Source: a bacterium (GTDB taxonomy: Bacteria > Armatimonadota > Fimbriimonadia > Fimbriimonadales > Fimbriimonadaceae). Taken from it: a stretch of DNA of 64,000 nt. The DNA lies in assembly GCA_027483535.1 (NCBI GenBank), contig JAIXUN010000001.1:1-64000 (forward strand), written 5' to 3'. The position numbers and the translations under genes were made by a program. Positions 9,401 to 17,545 of the stretch are shown in pieces; the stretch's first letter is position 1, and each line of letters begins with the position of its first letter. The notes beneath the pieces are model-generated. The model ran no database searches, was not told the DNA's origin, and saw only the letters and a list, made by a program, of their open reading frames with translations.

Positions 9401-10930
9401 TCCCAGTATCAACTCCTCGCGACGATTGACAGATCACTTTATCCTCCGCACTTAGTGAAACGATGGCAAGAGCTGGAGCGTAAATTTGGAAAGCCAGAAA
9501 CGATCGGGCCAAAAGGGGTTTCAGAAGTGCAGTTCTTAAACTCACCGATACAGGCCCCAGTTGGTGTTCTCACGGATGATCATTGGCTTAGAGCGATCGA
9601 ACGATGTTCACAGCCAGGGCGCGCTGAAAGATGGTGGGAACGTGGAGGAGAGCGAGAGCTTGCGCGCCGAATGGCTAAAGAGCTCATCGACGAACCCAGT
9701 AGATTAATTTCTTTACTGTCTAAACTTCCTGATGATTCAAGTAATACGTATGCTGCTGAAGCACTCTATCAGTTAGGTTCGGTCAAAGATTTTCCTGAGG
9801 AAGTATTTTGGGCACTCGTGCGAAATGCGATGCGATATACCGATCAGGAGACGGTTCGCGCGATTTGTCGCTGCTTTGATTCGGTGCACTTTTATGGTGT
9901 TCCAAGTGATGTTTTGCGTTTCCTGATTAATATAGAACGAAACTCAGCTGTTGACCGGATAACAGCGCCTTGTTCTAAAGTGAAGGAGTTTGAGCATTTG
10001 GGTCTCAATTCTGATCGGGGTGCTATCGCACATGCAGTGGAGCAGATATTGTGGAAAGTTCCGGATGCTTTCGAAAGTCTCAGGCGGACTATCGAGGCAC
10101 TTGTGATTGATCCTTCAGATATCATACGCAATCAAGTGGTCTCCGTTCTTATGCCTTTGCTTGGTATTGATCGAGAGGAGTCCATTCGTCTCTTTTTGAA
10201 GTTAATGACTATTGATTCTCCAGCGCTATTGGGTTCGCGCCGCGTGCACCTTTTCATGAGCTATGCAATTCGAACACACTTTGTTAACTTGAAAGAGATC
10301 GTACAGCGGATGTTGGAGTCCTCTGATGACTCGGCTAGAAATGCTGGTGGTCAGTTTCTTACCTTTGCTTACCTCTCTGGCATGGAGTGTCAAACCATGT
10401 TTAATTCTGTGCTAGCGTCTGATTCTTTCGTGAGGGCAGGTGTTGCTAAAGTGGCCGCTGACCTTCTAGCAGACGAACAACTCAGAACAGAGTCCTCGGA
10501 GATTCTTCAGAGAGCGTTTAATGATGAAGAAGTTTCTGTTCGGAGTGCAGCTGCGGGTTGCTTCCGTAAAATGGATCCTGGAACATTCGAAAAGACCACC
10601 GATCTAACGCTTAAGTTCATTGAGAGCGAAGGATTTAAAGACGAGGCTTTCGGATTTTTTGAGCTGCTTAAGACAACGTCTGCAAGGCTTCCAGACGTTG
10701 TTCTTCTTGCATTTGAAAAGTCTAGTCAGTTAATTGCAAATTCAGACCCTGTTGAAAACCTTCGCACGGGAAGGTTTATGGAACGGAACAGTGAGACCAT
10801 TGTTAGACTTTACGAACAGACGCGTGATGAAACGGTTAGAAAGCGTTGTTTGGACATTATTGACGGTCTCTGCCGATCTACCACGATAACGAACCTGGAC
10901 GATCTGTTGGCATCTCAGTTTCTGAGCTAG
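6410..10930 (+). CDS. predicted nuclease-NACHT/STAND NTPase-HEAT repeat defence protein
   Basis: 1506 residues. Residues 1-100 look like a Cap4/DUF4297-type PD-(D/E)xK nuclease: GNHYE near 12-16, acidic E48 (AEL), then Q62-V-K64. Residues 270-560 form a STAND/NACHT NTPase: Walker A GGAGTGKT at 282-289, Walker B LLVIDQLD at 348-355, Arg finger or sensor region CREYDL at 390-395, and the NACHT winged-helix signature FFHESFFDYLFA around 542-553. The remaining 900 or so residues are helical repeats of HEAT/ARM type, a likely ligand sensor. The design (N-terminal effector, central NTPase, C-terminal sensor) matches Avs-like anti-phage proteins, which recognise phage proteins and oligomerise. Codon use is visibly more AT-rich than neighbours, suggesting transfer. 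It stands alone. Function is inferred. Confidence 0.75.
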   Translation: MALPGGESEKLGNHYENTWISLCLAKVLQGTLTSVHIEPLGDTYSVAELRLTTNEGGIEYHQVKRQHSKGPWNLSRLLEKGVIQGFAAIFTRESHAKFKFISQGESEELRNLTEESRSVPTYKDFRSFHLQAKRRREQFENLADKTQFSPDQTFELLRSIYVEGAPDTVLREMLGDKCRILTDNNPVEGSLELKLRELSQTNMHHDWDLISLHDYLQKAGIELSTTNFPKSTIAAVSDQTLRYLDSIHHFLIGGESIQRDDAFLVLQKLQADTTRPIIVITGGAGTGKTNVCGQILEAAKELDWLTLGIRLDRLSSPPNTPKQLGEAFGLPDSPLRVLDGLAANRKKLLVIDQLDNVSTTSGRLTQAFESVREMLAEVKGRENCFIVLACREYDLTTDDRLRKLIDNERGLATQYKLGKLTEQQVVAALERIRRHPTHLSTSQLKILQTPLFLKIYENLNETTKFQTEHDLFGAFWSSKRREFSVKYPTANINASITYLLNRLRAQKTLSISEHSFRVLFPIEADYLLSERILSHDEGLIGFFHESFFDYLFAMHFVTSDEDVIEYLQQQDQMLHCRGVVRQVLTFLRAEDFTTYRKTLQTLLTSQNVRFHLKRSIFDWLRTLQDPEVEELNLLIECRQSTDHSLGLWSEITMRSSAWFDLIYKTGWLKTWLDQTNTKDSDLAVNLVWTVARERANLVVEILHSWLDLAGSFPAHATKIIHFMEFDDAEGLPELYLKMIDRGLISVDEMPFGTQTRMMTFELANRSPTVAMQVLEGWFSRVLEDARVRGVSNPFRSYREDHALHRFHSCSDVLKIAASCATSFVDFFLPVVISLARENLQERRRNELVTDSIWCFKSFGSSLDLSDDILEGLIIALKALGAKSPQQCDPHIRFLQGNLDLDVACWLLVRMLQSNGQAFRDLALDLLVSLPAARSQSWSDCHNWESKNLIAVITPFLSRDQLNSLFDALLDHFESWEYLQKDDLRGRMRHLQGSSLGFSQYQLLATIDRSLYPPHLVKRWQELERKFGKPETIGPKGVSEVQFLNSPIQAPVGVLTDDHWLRAIERCSQPGRAERWWERGGERELARRMAKELIDEPSRLISLLSKLPDDSSNTYAAEALYQLGSVKDFPEEVFWALVRNAMRYTDQETVRAICRCFDSVHFYGVPSDVLRFLINIERNSAVDRITAPCSKVKEFEHLGLNSDRGAIAHAVEQILWKVPDAFESLRRTIEALVIDPSDIIRNQVVSVLMPLLGIDREESIRLFLKLMTIDSPALLGSRRVHLFMSYAIRTHFVNLKEIVQRMLESSDDSARNAGGQFLTFAYLSGMECQTMFNSVLASDSFVRAGVAKVAADLLADEQLRTESSEILQRAFNDEEVSVRSAAAGCFRKMDPGTFEKTTDLTLKFIESEGFKDEAFGFFELLKTTSARLPDVVLLAFEKSSQLIANSDPVENLRTGRFMERNSETIVRLYEQTRDETVRKRCLDIIDGLCRSTTITNLDDLLASQFLS

Positions 10931-11012
10931 TAACAGTGCCTCGTTCTTTTCTACAGATCGTGAGCATCTCGGCTTTCGATAAGGATGTACTTATAAAGTC
11001 ATTTTTTGTCTG

Positions 11013-13730
11013 TTATCTTCCTGGCAGCACCACATCCTTCCGACGCCGCTCGGGCGTGACCTTCAGACTCTCGACCTTTCCGCCCCGATACACACACTCG
11101 ACCACGGTTTTGCCGGGGGCGTGGAGCTTGAACGAGACGTCCCAATCTTTTGGCCATGCGGGAAGAAGCAGGATGCGCCCGCCGAGTTCCATCGGCTCAC
11201 ACTGAAGCAGCATCAGTTGAGTTTGGTTAAGAATGTTTCCGCCGTGGTTTTGGTCGGGGAGCCAGTCGAAGTTAGGACCCCACGTGGCGGGCCATCGGTA
11301 TGCGGGGTGGCTGTTGCGCACTTTGCCAGCCAGAATTCGACCCGCTTCTTCGCTCATGCCCAGCGTGGCGGCGACGTTGCCATCGTAACCCCATCCGTTA
11401 TCCAGCCGATTCTTGCGGTTCTTGTACGCCACCTTTGCTTCGCTGATCAGTTGCGGCTTGAGCAACGAAACCGCTCCGAACGGCCACACCGGATAAAGTT
11501 CTCCGTTTTCTACATTGAAGGTTTTGGGCGAGTACTTCTCTGCCGGGGAGAGCTGCTTTTCGCCGTCTCTCACCTCCAGCGGAATCGGCGGGAGGGCTTT
11601 GGTGAGGCGAGCGACAATCGCTTTGAGGTCGGCATCTAGGTAAGCGTCCAGCGCGGTGAGTCGCTCGAGGATTCGGTGCAGTCCCGCCACCACGGGCGAA
11701 TCGTTCACCACACCTTCCCAGTAGGTTTCCACCACCTGAGTAGGGTCTACCAGCAGCTTGCCGTTGGCGTCTCGCTTAAATCGGGTGTCGAAATAGAGCA
11801 GCATCTCTTTCGCCATCGGCAGGGTTCGGCTCTTTAGGAAGGAGAGATCCTGCGCGTAATCCCACCGATCCAGCATGAGGTTCACCAGTTCCGGACCCTG
11901 ATTCCAGGCGTCGTCCCACCAAGGACACTGAACTTGGTTCGGCTTAAGCCCGGTGCGATCCCAGCCGTAATCGCCGCCTGCGTAGGTGCCGAAGGGGGTC
12001 ATGGTCTCTGGGAAGTAAGCACCCTTCACACCGTGATAGCTGGCGGCGCGCGCCTTTGCTAGCGGGAGGGCCTTTTCGTACAGCCTAAAGAACGCCTCGG
12101 TCATCTCGATATCCCCGGAGGCGAGCATGGGGTGATACATGTGCCGCACGTTTTGGAACCAGTGGGCGTCTCCCCACCGACGGAAATCGGGGTTGGAGTC
12201 GATGCCCATGGCGGTGGGTTCCACGCAGTAGTAGCCTCCGTTGAACTTCACCGGGTACTCGCCGCGACTCTGGCAGGCTTGCACGTATCGTTGCAGAACG
12301 TACCCGCGAGTGATCGCCGACCCCTTGGGCGATTCAAAACCGGCGACCTTCTCGCCGTTTTTGTAGATGGTAGCGGTTCCGTTTTCAACGTCGAACACCG
12401 CCACCACATGCGCCCTCTCGCCGGCTTTTAAGACGTTCGGGGCCGAGATTTCTAGGTTCCCAACAATGAATCTCAGCGCGTTGCCGGGGTGCGTATCGAA
12501 GAGGAATCCGTTGTTTTGCCCGGCGGTGAGTTTGTCGAAAATGCGCCCCGGCTCCAATCGACCCTGGTCGTTTGCCTCGGGGGTGATCACGGCGCTGAGA
12601 GTGAACGACTTGGCGGTGAAAAGGCAGTTTGCGGATTGCTCGGGAAGGTTGGCGAGAGCGTTGATGTCGTTGGGTTTGACGGCTCGATCTAGGGCGAGCC
12701 AGTTCTGGATCGTTCCTCTGAACCGGTTTCCGCCGCCGCTATCCACCCCTTTGCGAAGCGGAAAGTCGTTTGCGGGCGCCGCAATTCCGGTCGCCTTCTC
12801 CCGCACAAAGACGTGAGATCGATTCCAGTACTTCTCCCACCATTGAGCGGTTCGAGAAAAGGCGGCTCGCACAGGCGATTGGTGGAGTTCGTTTTCCACC
12901 AAGGCTTCCCACTTATCGGGCTGTTTAGTAGTGGCAGTTGCTACCGAGATGGAGAACGTCTTCATCGGCTTTGGCGTGATAAGCCGGTTGGTGCCCACTC
13001 GATCGAACCCAGGGGCGGAGACAAGAGCACCGAAGGTTCGGTCTAAGAGCGGATCGAAGGTGCCTGAAAGGTTCTGGAGCGACTGCAGCTTGAGAAGGGT
13101 CGGTACCACCGAAGTTGGATTTCGGTGGTACCAGCCGAGTTGATCTTTTGCGGCGGGTTCAAAGAACTTATCCGCCGATTCCACTAGTGGGAAGGGCGCA
13201 TCCTTCATGCTCCACGCGGAGACGTTTTCCCAAGGTTCCAGGACTCTGGGTTTGGTGCGCCAGTTTTCGGCGGTGACCACAATCGGGGTTCCGAGCTTAG
13301 AAGTTCCGGTGAGGTGGAAGACGTCGCGATCTGCATGGACGATCAGTTCCAGCGAGTGGTCTTTGCCTTTGAACTCGATCTTCCCATGCTTCAGGTTCAG
13401 CCTTTGTCGAAATTCTTGTTTGGCCCAGATTCCATCGCCGATATGGACCCTCAGTCGACCGATTTTAAGGATTCGCGAGATTTCAGAGAGGGTGTCGGTT
13501 CTGCCGAAGAGGATCATGAGATCGCCCGAGGCGTCCTCCACCCAGGCGTTCAGAACCAGTTCACCGTTGCCAATAGGCATCGAGCCGGCGGCGTCTTTGG
13601 ATGGGGAATCCCAGACAACGTCGTAATCGGAGAGCGTGCCTAGCCCCATCCCCTGATTTGACCAGGCTATTGAAGACACCCCTGCGATGAGGGCAAAGAG
13701 GGCAAGCGGGCGACTCCGGTGTCGGCTCAT
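11013..13730 (-). CDS. secreted DUF5703 / GH95-like glycosidase with LamG insert
   Basis: 905 residues with a signal peptide (1-24). Residues 32-290 resemble the N-terminal DUF5703 beta-sandwich (DYDVVWDSPSKDAAGSMPIG). Residues about 318-472 look like an inserted LamG/concanavalin-like sandwich (FTLSAVITPE, GFLFDTHPGNALRF). Residues about 475-790 look like an (alpha/alpha)6 barrel of GH95/GH65 clan type with acidic WDDAWNQGPE, followed by a C-terminal beta domain. Probably removes terminal sugars such as L-fucose or galactose from polysaccharides outside the cytoplasm; the specificity is not known. TACAAT lies 8 bases before the ATG. Downstream of the GH30 gene. Confidence 0.7.
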   Translation of the reverse strand: MSRHRSRPLALFALIAGVSSIAWSNQGMGLGTLSDYDVVWDSPSKDAAGSMPIGNGELVLNAWVEDASGDLMILFGRTDTLSEISRILKIGRLRVHIGDGIWAKQEFRQRLNLKHGKIEFKGKDHSLELIVHADRDVFHLTGTSKLGTPIVVTAENWRTKPRVLEPWENVSAWSMKDAPFPLVESADKFFEPAAKDQLGWYHRNPTSVVPTLLKLQSLQNLSGTFDPLLDRTFGALVSAPGFDRVGTNRLITPKPMKTFSISVATATTKQPDKWEALVENELHQSPVRAAFSRTAQWWEKYWNRSHVFVREKATGIAAPANDFPLRKGVDSGGGNRFRGTIQNWLALDRAVKPNDINALANLPEQSANCLFTAKSFTLSAVITPEANDQGRLEPGRIFDKLTAGQNNGFLFDTHPGNALRFIVGNLEISAPNVLKAGERAHVVAVFDVENGTATIYKNGEKVAGFESPKGSAITRGYVLQRYVQACQSRGEYPVKFNGGYYCVEPTAMGIDSNPDFRRWGDAHWFQNVRHMYHPMLASGDIEMTEAFFRLYEKALPLAKARAASYHGVKGAYFPETMTPFGTYAGGDYGWDRTGLKPNQVQCPWWDDAWNQGPELVNLMLDRWDYAQDLSFLKSRTLPMAKEMLLYFDTRFKRDANGKLLVDPTQVVETYWEGVVNDSPVVAGLHRILERLTALDAYLDADLKAIVARLTKALPPIPLEVRDGEKQLSPAEKYSPKTFNVENGELYPVWPFGAVSLLKPQLISEAKVAYKNRKNRLDNGWGYDGNVAATLGMSEEAGRILAGKVRNSHPAYRWPATWGPNFDWLPDQNHGGNILNQTQLMLLQCEPMELGGRILLLPAWPKDWDVSFKLHAPGKTVVECVYRGGKVESLKVTPERRRKDVVLPGR

Positions 13731-13738
13731 GTCCCAAT

Positions 13739-13744
13739 ATTGTA
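13739..13744 (-). promoter_or_regulatory. leaderless-type -10 (TACAAT) of the GH95-like gene
   Basis: TACAAT on the minus strand, 8 bases before ATG 13730; no Shine-Dalgarno. Implies transcription starting at or next to the start codon, independent of the upstream GH30 gene. Confidence 0.5.
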
Positions 13745-13755
13745 AGTGTTTCGAA

Positions 13756-15252
13756 CTACCGTTTGGTGTAAACCAGGGTGGTTACCGATCGCGGTGGCGC
13801 GGAATAAGACGCCCCGTTCGACACTTTGAACGACCTCACGTTTTCAGCCGGATCGTCGGATGTTCGGAAACCCTCGACCGAGTAGTTGCCGTCGAGAGCA
13901 AGATTGGTAAGTTTCGAATCCCCGTCGGTATTCACGAGAACTACTACCACCTTGTTGCCATCGGGCGACTTGTAGGCGCTCACCATCGGAGACTGAATGG
14001 GATCTTTGCTTGGCGCAGTGACCTCGATTCGACGATATCCAGGTCGCACGTATCGCGAAAACTGGGCGAGCGCCCACAGAGTTTTGGAAGCATGGATGTT
14101 GCCCTTGGACGCCTTTAGGTCGTCTACGTACACCAACCCGTCTTTGTAGTCACCGTCGCTCACCCCCAGCCACCATTGCCATGCCGAGGCTTCTACGATG
14201 GTGAGATCGAGGTGGATGAGCCTGGCCGTGTTGAGTGCGAGGGTCATCCCTAGGTCTCTTCCCCAGCCGCCTTCGTCTCGCGGACCCTGCATTTGGCAGT
14301 ACTCGGTTTGCCAAATGGGCATCTCGGGAATAGCTTTCAGGGCTTCCTTCAGTCGAACCCGGTTGTTCACCATCCGGTCGAACTTATCCGCCCAGTAGGA
14401 GTGGTATCCGTAGGTGAGTCCCACCGACTTCACCCAATCTTTTTTGTCGGCAAAGTAAGGCGCATAAGCTCCGTACGGCTCCTTGTACTTCTTCGACATT
14501 CCGTCGTTTTTCTCGTAACCCACTTGCGGCGAGTTCGCCTCTGGTCCCAATAGCTTAACGGATAGCTTTCTCTTCTGGATATCGCTATGAATGGCGGTAA
14601 AAATGTTGACGATATCGTCGTTGGAAGCACGGTTCCCTTCCTGCGATCCCGTTTGAGGTCGACCGTTCCATTCGAAGTCGGGTTCGTTGACCGGGCTTAA
14701 GTGGGTGACCGGGTGTCCATGTTGCTTTAGGTGCGAAACAATATCTAGGAGGTAAGCAGAATACTCGGCTTCGGCTCCCTCTTTAAGGTTGGTCGACCCC
14801 AGACCGTCGGTCCCGTTGGTGAATCCGTTTCGTGTGAGCCGCCGAGGGGGTGTTACCGAATACGCAACAATGGAAGGAACGCCGTATCGCTTGGCGGCAT
14901 TCAGCATCCACATCTGGCCCGGACAACGGTTCCAGTCGTACTTTCCGGGAGCAACTTCAAAGGTCTCTACGGTGCGCAGAGGGTTGTTGATCGACTCGTT
15001 GTTGAGTCCACCACCAATGTTGAATCGCCAAGAGGAGAGTCCCGCTCCCTTCTTAGGATCAAAAAGAAGCTGCGCTACTTTCTCTCTTTCTTCGGCGGGC
15101 CAGTGGATCAGAGGCTCGACGGTCCAAGAGTCGGAAGCGCCAAAGTTTTCAATCAATTGCCTAGGGCGGTCGACGAGGATTTTGAAAGATTGAGACGACT
15201 CCTGCATGATTGCAGATCCAAGGGCACCGGTGATGAGTAGAGATAGAATCAT
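13756..15252 (-). CDS. GH30 family glycoside hydrolase
   Basis: 498 residues with a short N-terminal hydrophobic segment (1-15) that may be a signal peptide. A (beta/alpha)8 barrel plus C-terminal beta-sandwich as in GH30. The acid/base is probably E190 in LSPVNEPDFEW and the nucleophile E317 in IWQTEYCQ, both in the expected order and spacing. ENFGASDSW near the N terminus is typical of the family. Related enzymes cleave beta-1,6-galactan or beta-xylan; which one here is not clear. No Shine-Dalgarno is seen; a terminator lies just upstream, so expression may depend on read-through from the regulator-pilin transcript. Confidence 0.85.
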   Translation of the reverse strand: MILSLLITGALGSAIMQESSQSFKILVDRPRQLIENFGASDSWTVEPLIHWPAEEREKVAQLLFDPKKGAGLSSWRFNIGGGLNNESINNPLRTVETFEVAPGKYDWNRCPGQMWMLNAAKRYGVPSIVAYSVTPPRRLTRNGFTNGTDGLGSTNLKEGAEAEYSAYLLDIVSHLKQHGHPVTHLSPVNEPDFEWNGRPQTGSQEGNRASNDDIVNIFTAIHSDIQKRKLSVKLLGPEANSPQVGYEKNDGMSKKYKEPYGAYAPYFADKKDWVKSVGLTYGYHSYWADKFDRMVNNRVRLKEALKAIPEMPIWQTEYCQMQGPRDEGGWGRDLGMTLALNTARLIHLDLTIVEASAWQWWLGVSDGDYKDGLVYVDDLKASKGNIHASKTLWALAQFSRYVRPGYRRIEVTAPSKDPIQSPMVSAYKSPDGNKVVVVLVNTDGDSKLTNLALDGNYSVEGFRTSDDPAENVRSFKVSNGASYSAPPRSVTTLVYTKR

Positions 15253-15254
15253 TG

Positions 15255-15291
15255 AAAAAGGAAAAGGGCTTTCAGATACCTGAAAGCCCTT
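15255..15291 (-). terminator. Rho-independent terminator
   Basis: Perfect 12-bp stem (15264-15275 with 15280-15291) and a 4-base loop. On the minus strand it is followed by TTTTCCTTTTTC. It separates the LacI-pseudopilin-small protein genes from the GH30 gene and probably sets a lower level of the enzymes. Confidence 0.85.
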
Positions 15292-15302
15292 GGGCAGTTT
15301 GC

Positions 15303-15506
15303 CTACTTTTGCCCGCGAGTGCGTTCCATTTCCATGGACTTCTCGCGTTCTTGGGCGATTTGGTCAGGACTCATTTTGCTATAGTCCGGCAGATTGGTAA
15401 CGGTGGGTTCTGGCGTTGCCGAACCCTTCCAAACCATCACTAATACGATGACCGCGAGGATGATCGCGCCGACAGCACCGGCAATTTTCAGTCCTTGTTT
15501 CTCCAT
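15303..15506 (-). CDS. small single-pass membrane protein of the pilin locus
   Basis: 67 residues: short N-terminal cytoplasmic tip, one transmembrane helix (about 7-26), then a polar tail containing YSKMSPDQIAQEREKSMEMER. The ATG has AAGGA 11 bases upstream, inside the end of the pseudopilin gene, so the pair is coupled. No known family. Its fixed place after a pseudopilin suggests an assembly or anchoring partner, an inference. Confidence 0.7.
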   Translation of the reverse strand: MEKQGLKIAGAVGAIILAVIVLVMVWKGSATPEPTVTNLPDYSKMSPDQIAQEREKSMEMERTRGQK

Positions 15507-15520
15507 TCGTTTAACTGTCC

Positions 15521-16354
15521 TTAGTAGCTAGCCTGCCAAGCTCTACCCCAGTATCGGGATACCTCGTTATCCAAGTCGTCCGCGGTGCCTCGGTTTCCGT
15601 CCGGACCCCAGTTGCGCGGTCGGCATTGGCTCCAGATTTGACCCTCAGACGTGTTGTCTTGGATGTAGCGTTGGCGAGGGACCTTCTTCGCGTGGCCATC
15701 TCCAAATGCGGTGATCACGCCGTCTGCGTGGTACTTGAATGCAGCCTTCGCGATCGAGTTGAATCGTTGCGACCACCACCAGTCGGTGCGAGTGTCGGAG
15801 AGGAATGAACAAGATGCTTCATCTGCCCAGAACCAGTGTTGCGAGTTCTGCCCCGCTCCGTTTTGGACCTCACCAAAGGTGAACGCGATTCGAGAAGCGA
15901 GGTGCTCCATGGAAGTCATGGATCGGTTCTGATTCCAGTTGTAGAGATCGTTTGCGAAGCACTCGCGGTTGATCGTCATTTGGGTTTGCCAACCCCACCA
16001 ACCGGTGCCCGTCGTGTTCCAAGGCTGTGCCGGGAACGGAGTGGGCTTCAGGCTTTGACCCGGATCGTAGTACATATCCACCGACTTCACGTACGGGTGA
16101 ATCAAGATGGACCAGGCTGTCCAAGGATTCTGGGTGGTCTCGTGAGGAACGATGATGTCGTCATTGTCTGTCGAGTACATGACGATGGCGGTGGCAACGT
16201 TCTTCACGTTAGACAGCGCGGCCGTGTCTTTCGCGGCTCGCTTTGCCTGAGCAAAAACGGGGAAAAGAATAGCTGCAAGAATTGCGATGATCGCAATAAC
16301 GACGAGAAGTTCAATAAGCGTAAAGGCTTTGCGGTTTGTTACGGGATGAAACAT
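15521..16354 (-). CDS. type II pseudopilin-like protein (prepilin cleavage site)
   Basis: 277 residues. Residues 7-30 carry a class III leader: basic NRK, then A/FTLIELL with the conserved Glu at +5 and a hydrophobic helix ending AAILFPVFAQAK. Processing by a PilD-type peptidase is expected. The C-terminal globular part is rich in Trp and Asn and has the DGHAKKV stretch typical of the DUF1559-like proteins common in Armatimonadota and Planctomycetes. Sits between the LacI regulator (27 bases upstream) and the small membrane protein. GGGAG lies 7 bases before the ATG. Likely a sugar-regulated surface filament or secretion subunit; no secretion ATPase is nearby. Confidence 0.85.
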   Translation of the reverse strand: MFHPVTNRKAFTLIELLVVIAIIAILAAILFPVFAQAKRAAKDTAALSNVKNVATAIVMYSTDNDDIIVPHETTQNPWTAWSILIHPYVKSVDMYYDPGQSLKPTPFPAQPWNTTGTGWWGWQTQMTINRECFANDLYNWNQNRSMTSMEHLASRIAFTFGEVQNGAGQNSQHWFWADEASCSFLSDTRTDWWWSQRFNSIAKAAFKYHADGVITAFGDGHAKKVPRQRYIQDNTSEGQIWSQCRPRNWGPDGNRGTADDLDNEVSRYWGRAWQASY

Positions 16355-16381
16355 CGTTGTGCTCCCAAATGAGTGAATGAA

Positions 16382-17437
16382 TCAGGGTTTCGGCGCTGCA
16401 CCAATGGGAGCAGGGCCAAGGGTCGTTCCAGATACGAGTTTCGCCTCGATCACCTTTTGGGTTCGAGGTCGACCGGCGTTCTGGACAAGGTCGTCGAGGG
16501 TTGCCACGGTTGTCGCGGCAAGTTGAGATAAGTCGATACGGACGGATGCGGCTTGGTGAGCGGTTGAGCTTGGCCAATGAATGCCGTCAAATCCGACAAC
16601 GGAGAGCTGACCGGGGACGTCGATTCTCAGCTTCTGAGCCGCTTCCAGCAACTGGTAAGCCAGGTAGTCGCGCCAGCAGAAGATGGCGGTGGCTCCGGTT
16701 CGTTTCAAGATGTCCGGCAACTGATTTTCGATGAATCGCGCATTGGGATCCACCACTTCGGAAGGGAGTAGGTCGATGCCGAATTCCGCCAGTGAGTCGC
16801 TCAAACAATTCACACGCGCTTCCGCATCGTGAACCTGCGACCCTTCTTCAACAAAGGAAAGGATTCGCCTGTGGCCGTTTGCGTAAAGAGCCTCGGCGAC
16901 GGCTCGCATGCCCCCAGCGGTGTCTTCGCGAACCGACCCAAGGATGCCCTGGGGATCCGTGGAGTTGATGAGCACTACGGGCATTCGGCTGGTTCGCAGA
17001 TAAGGCAGAAGCGGGTCGTCTTCAAACGGGGCAAAGACGATCACCCCATCCGCTCGACCACCGTTCAGGAAGCGATAGGTCTCTTGGGCGGACTTGTGGA
17101 ACGCGCAGTGGACGAGCATATCAAAGCCCCGATCCCGCGCGGCGATCTCCAAAGAGGCCATCAAACGATCCATGTAGAGGTCGCCAATGGTGCGACTCCG
17201 GAAGGCGTTGAAGAACGAAAGAACGTTCGTTCGGCCGCTCTGCATGCCTTTCACCAAGAGATTCGGCGTGTAGTCCAGCTCAGCGGCGGCGGCGATAACT
17301 CGGTCTCGAGTCAGTTCGGAAATGCGGAGGGTGGTGCCCTTGCCGTTCAACACAAATGACGCCGTGGAGAGGGATACTCCCGCTCTGTTCGCCACCTCTG
17401 CCAGCGTGATCCGTTTGGTTCCGTTCTTGGTAATCAC
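16382..17437 (-). CDS. LacI family transcriptional regulator
   Basis: About 351 residues. Residues 8-60 form the LacI helix-turn-helix and hinge (ITLAEVANRAGVSLSTASFV), followed by a periplasmic-binding-like sugar sensor to the C terminus. I chose GTG 17437 because AGCAGG precedes it by 6 bases; the frame could also open at TTG 17452, which would overlap the promoter. First gene of the carbohydrate locus, so it probably controls the pseudopilin and enzymes and itself. Inducer sugar unknown. Confidence 0.85.
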   Translation of the reverse strand: MITKNGTKRITLAEVANRAGVSLSTASFVLNGKGTTLRISELTRDRVIAAAAELDYTPNLLVKGMQSGRTNVLSFFNAFRSRTIGDLYMDRLMASLEIAARDRGFDMLVHCAFHKSAQETYRFLNGGRADGVIVFAPFEDDPLLPYLRTSRMPVVLINSTDPQGILGSVREDTAGGMRAVAEALYANGHRRILSFVEEGSQVHDAEARVNCLSDSLAEFGIDLLPSEVVDPNARFIENQLPDILKRTGATAIFCWRDYLAYQLLEAAQKLRIDVPGQLSVVGFDGIHWPSSTAHQAASVRIDLSQLAATTVATLDDLVQNAGRPRTQKVIEAKLVSGTTLGPAPIGAAPKP

Positions 17438-17445
17438 TTGAGACC

Positions 17446-17508
17446 TGCTCAAATACTATAGCGGCATTTTCAGATGCGCAAGGGATTTCCTAAAATATTT
17501 GAGCAAAT
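17446..17508 (-). promoter_or_regulatory. lacI-type promoter with two ATTTGAGCA operator-like sites
   Basis: On the minus strand TATAGT (17455-17460) is the likely -10, with a CTTGC-like -35 near 17479-17484. The string TATTTGAGCA occurs on the minus strand at 17446-17455, over the start region, and on the plus strand at 17498-17507. The upstream copy is a near palindrome, ATTTG-AG-CAAAT (17497-17508). LacI proteins bind such even palindromes, so autoregulation, perhaps by looping, is likely. Confidence 0.5.
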
Positions 17509-17545
17509 CCTGTACAGCCTTGCTGGGTTCCCTTTAAGGGTGTTC

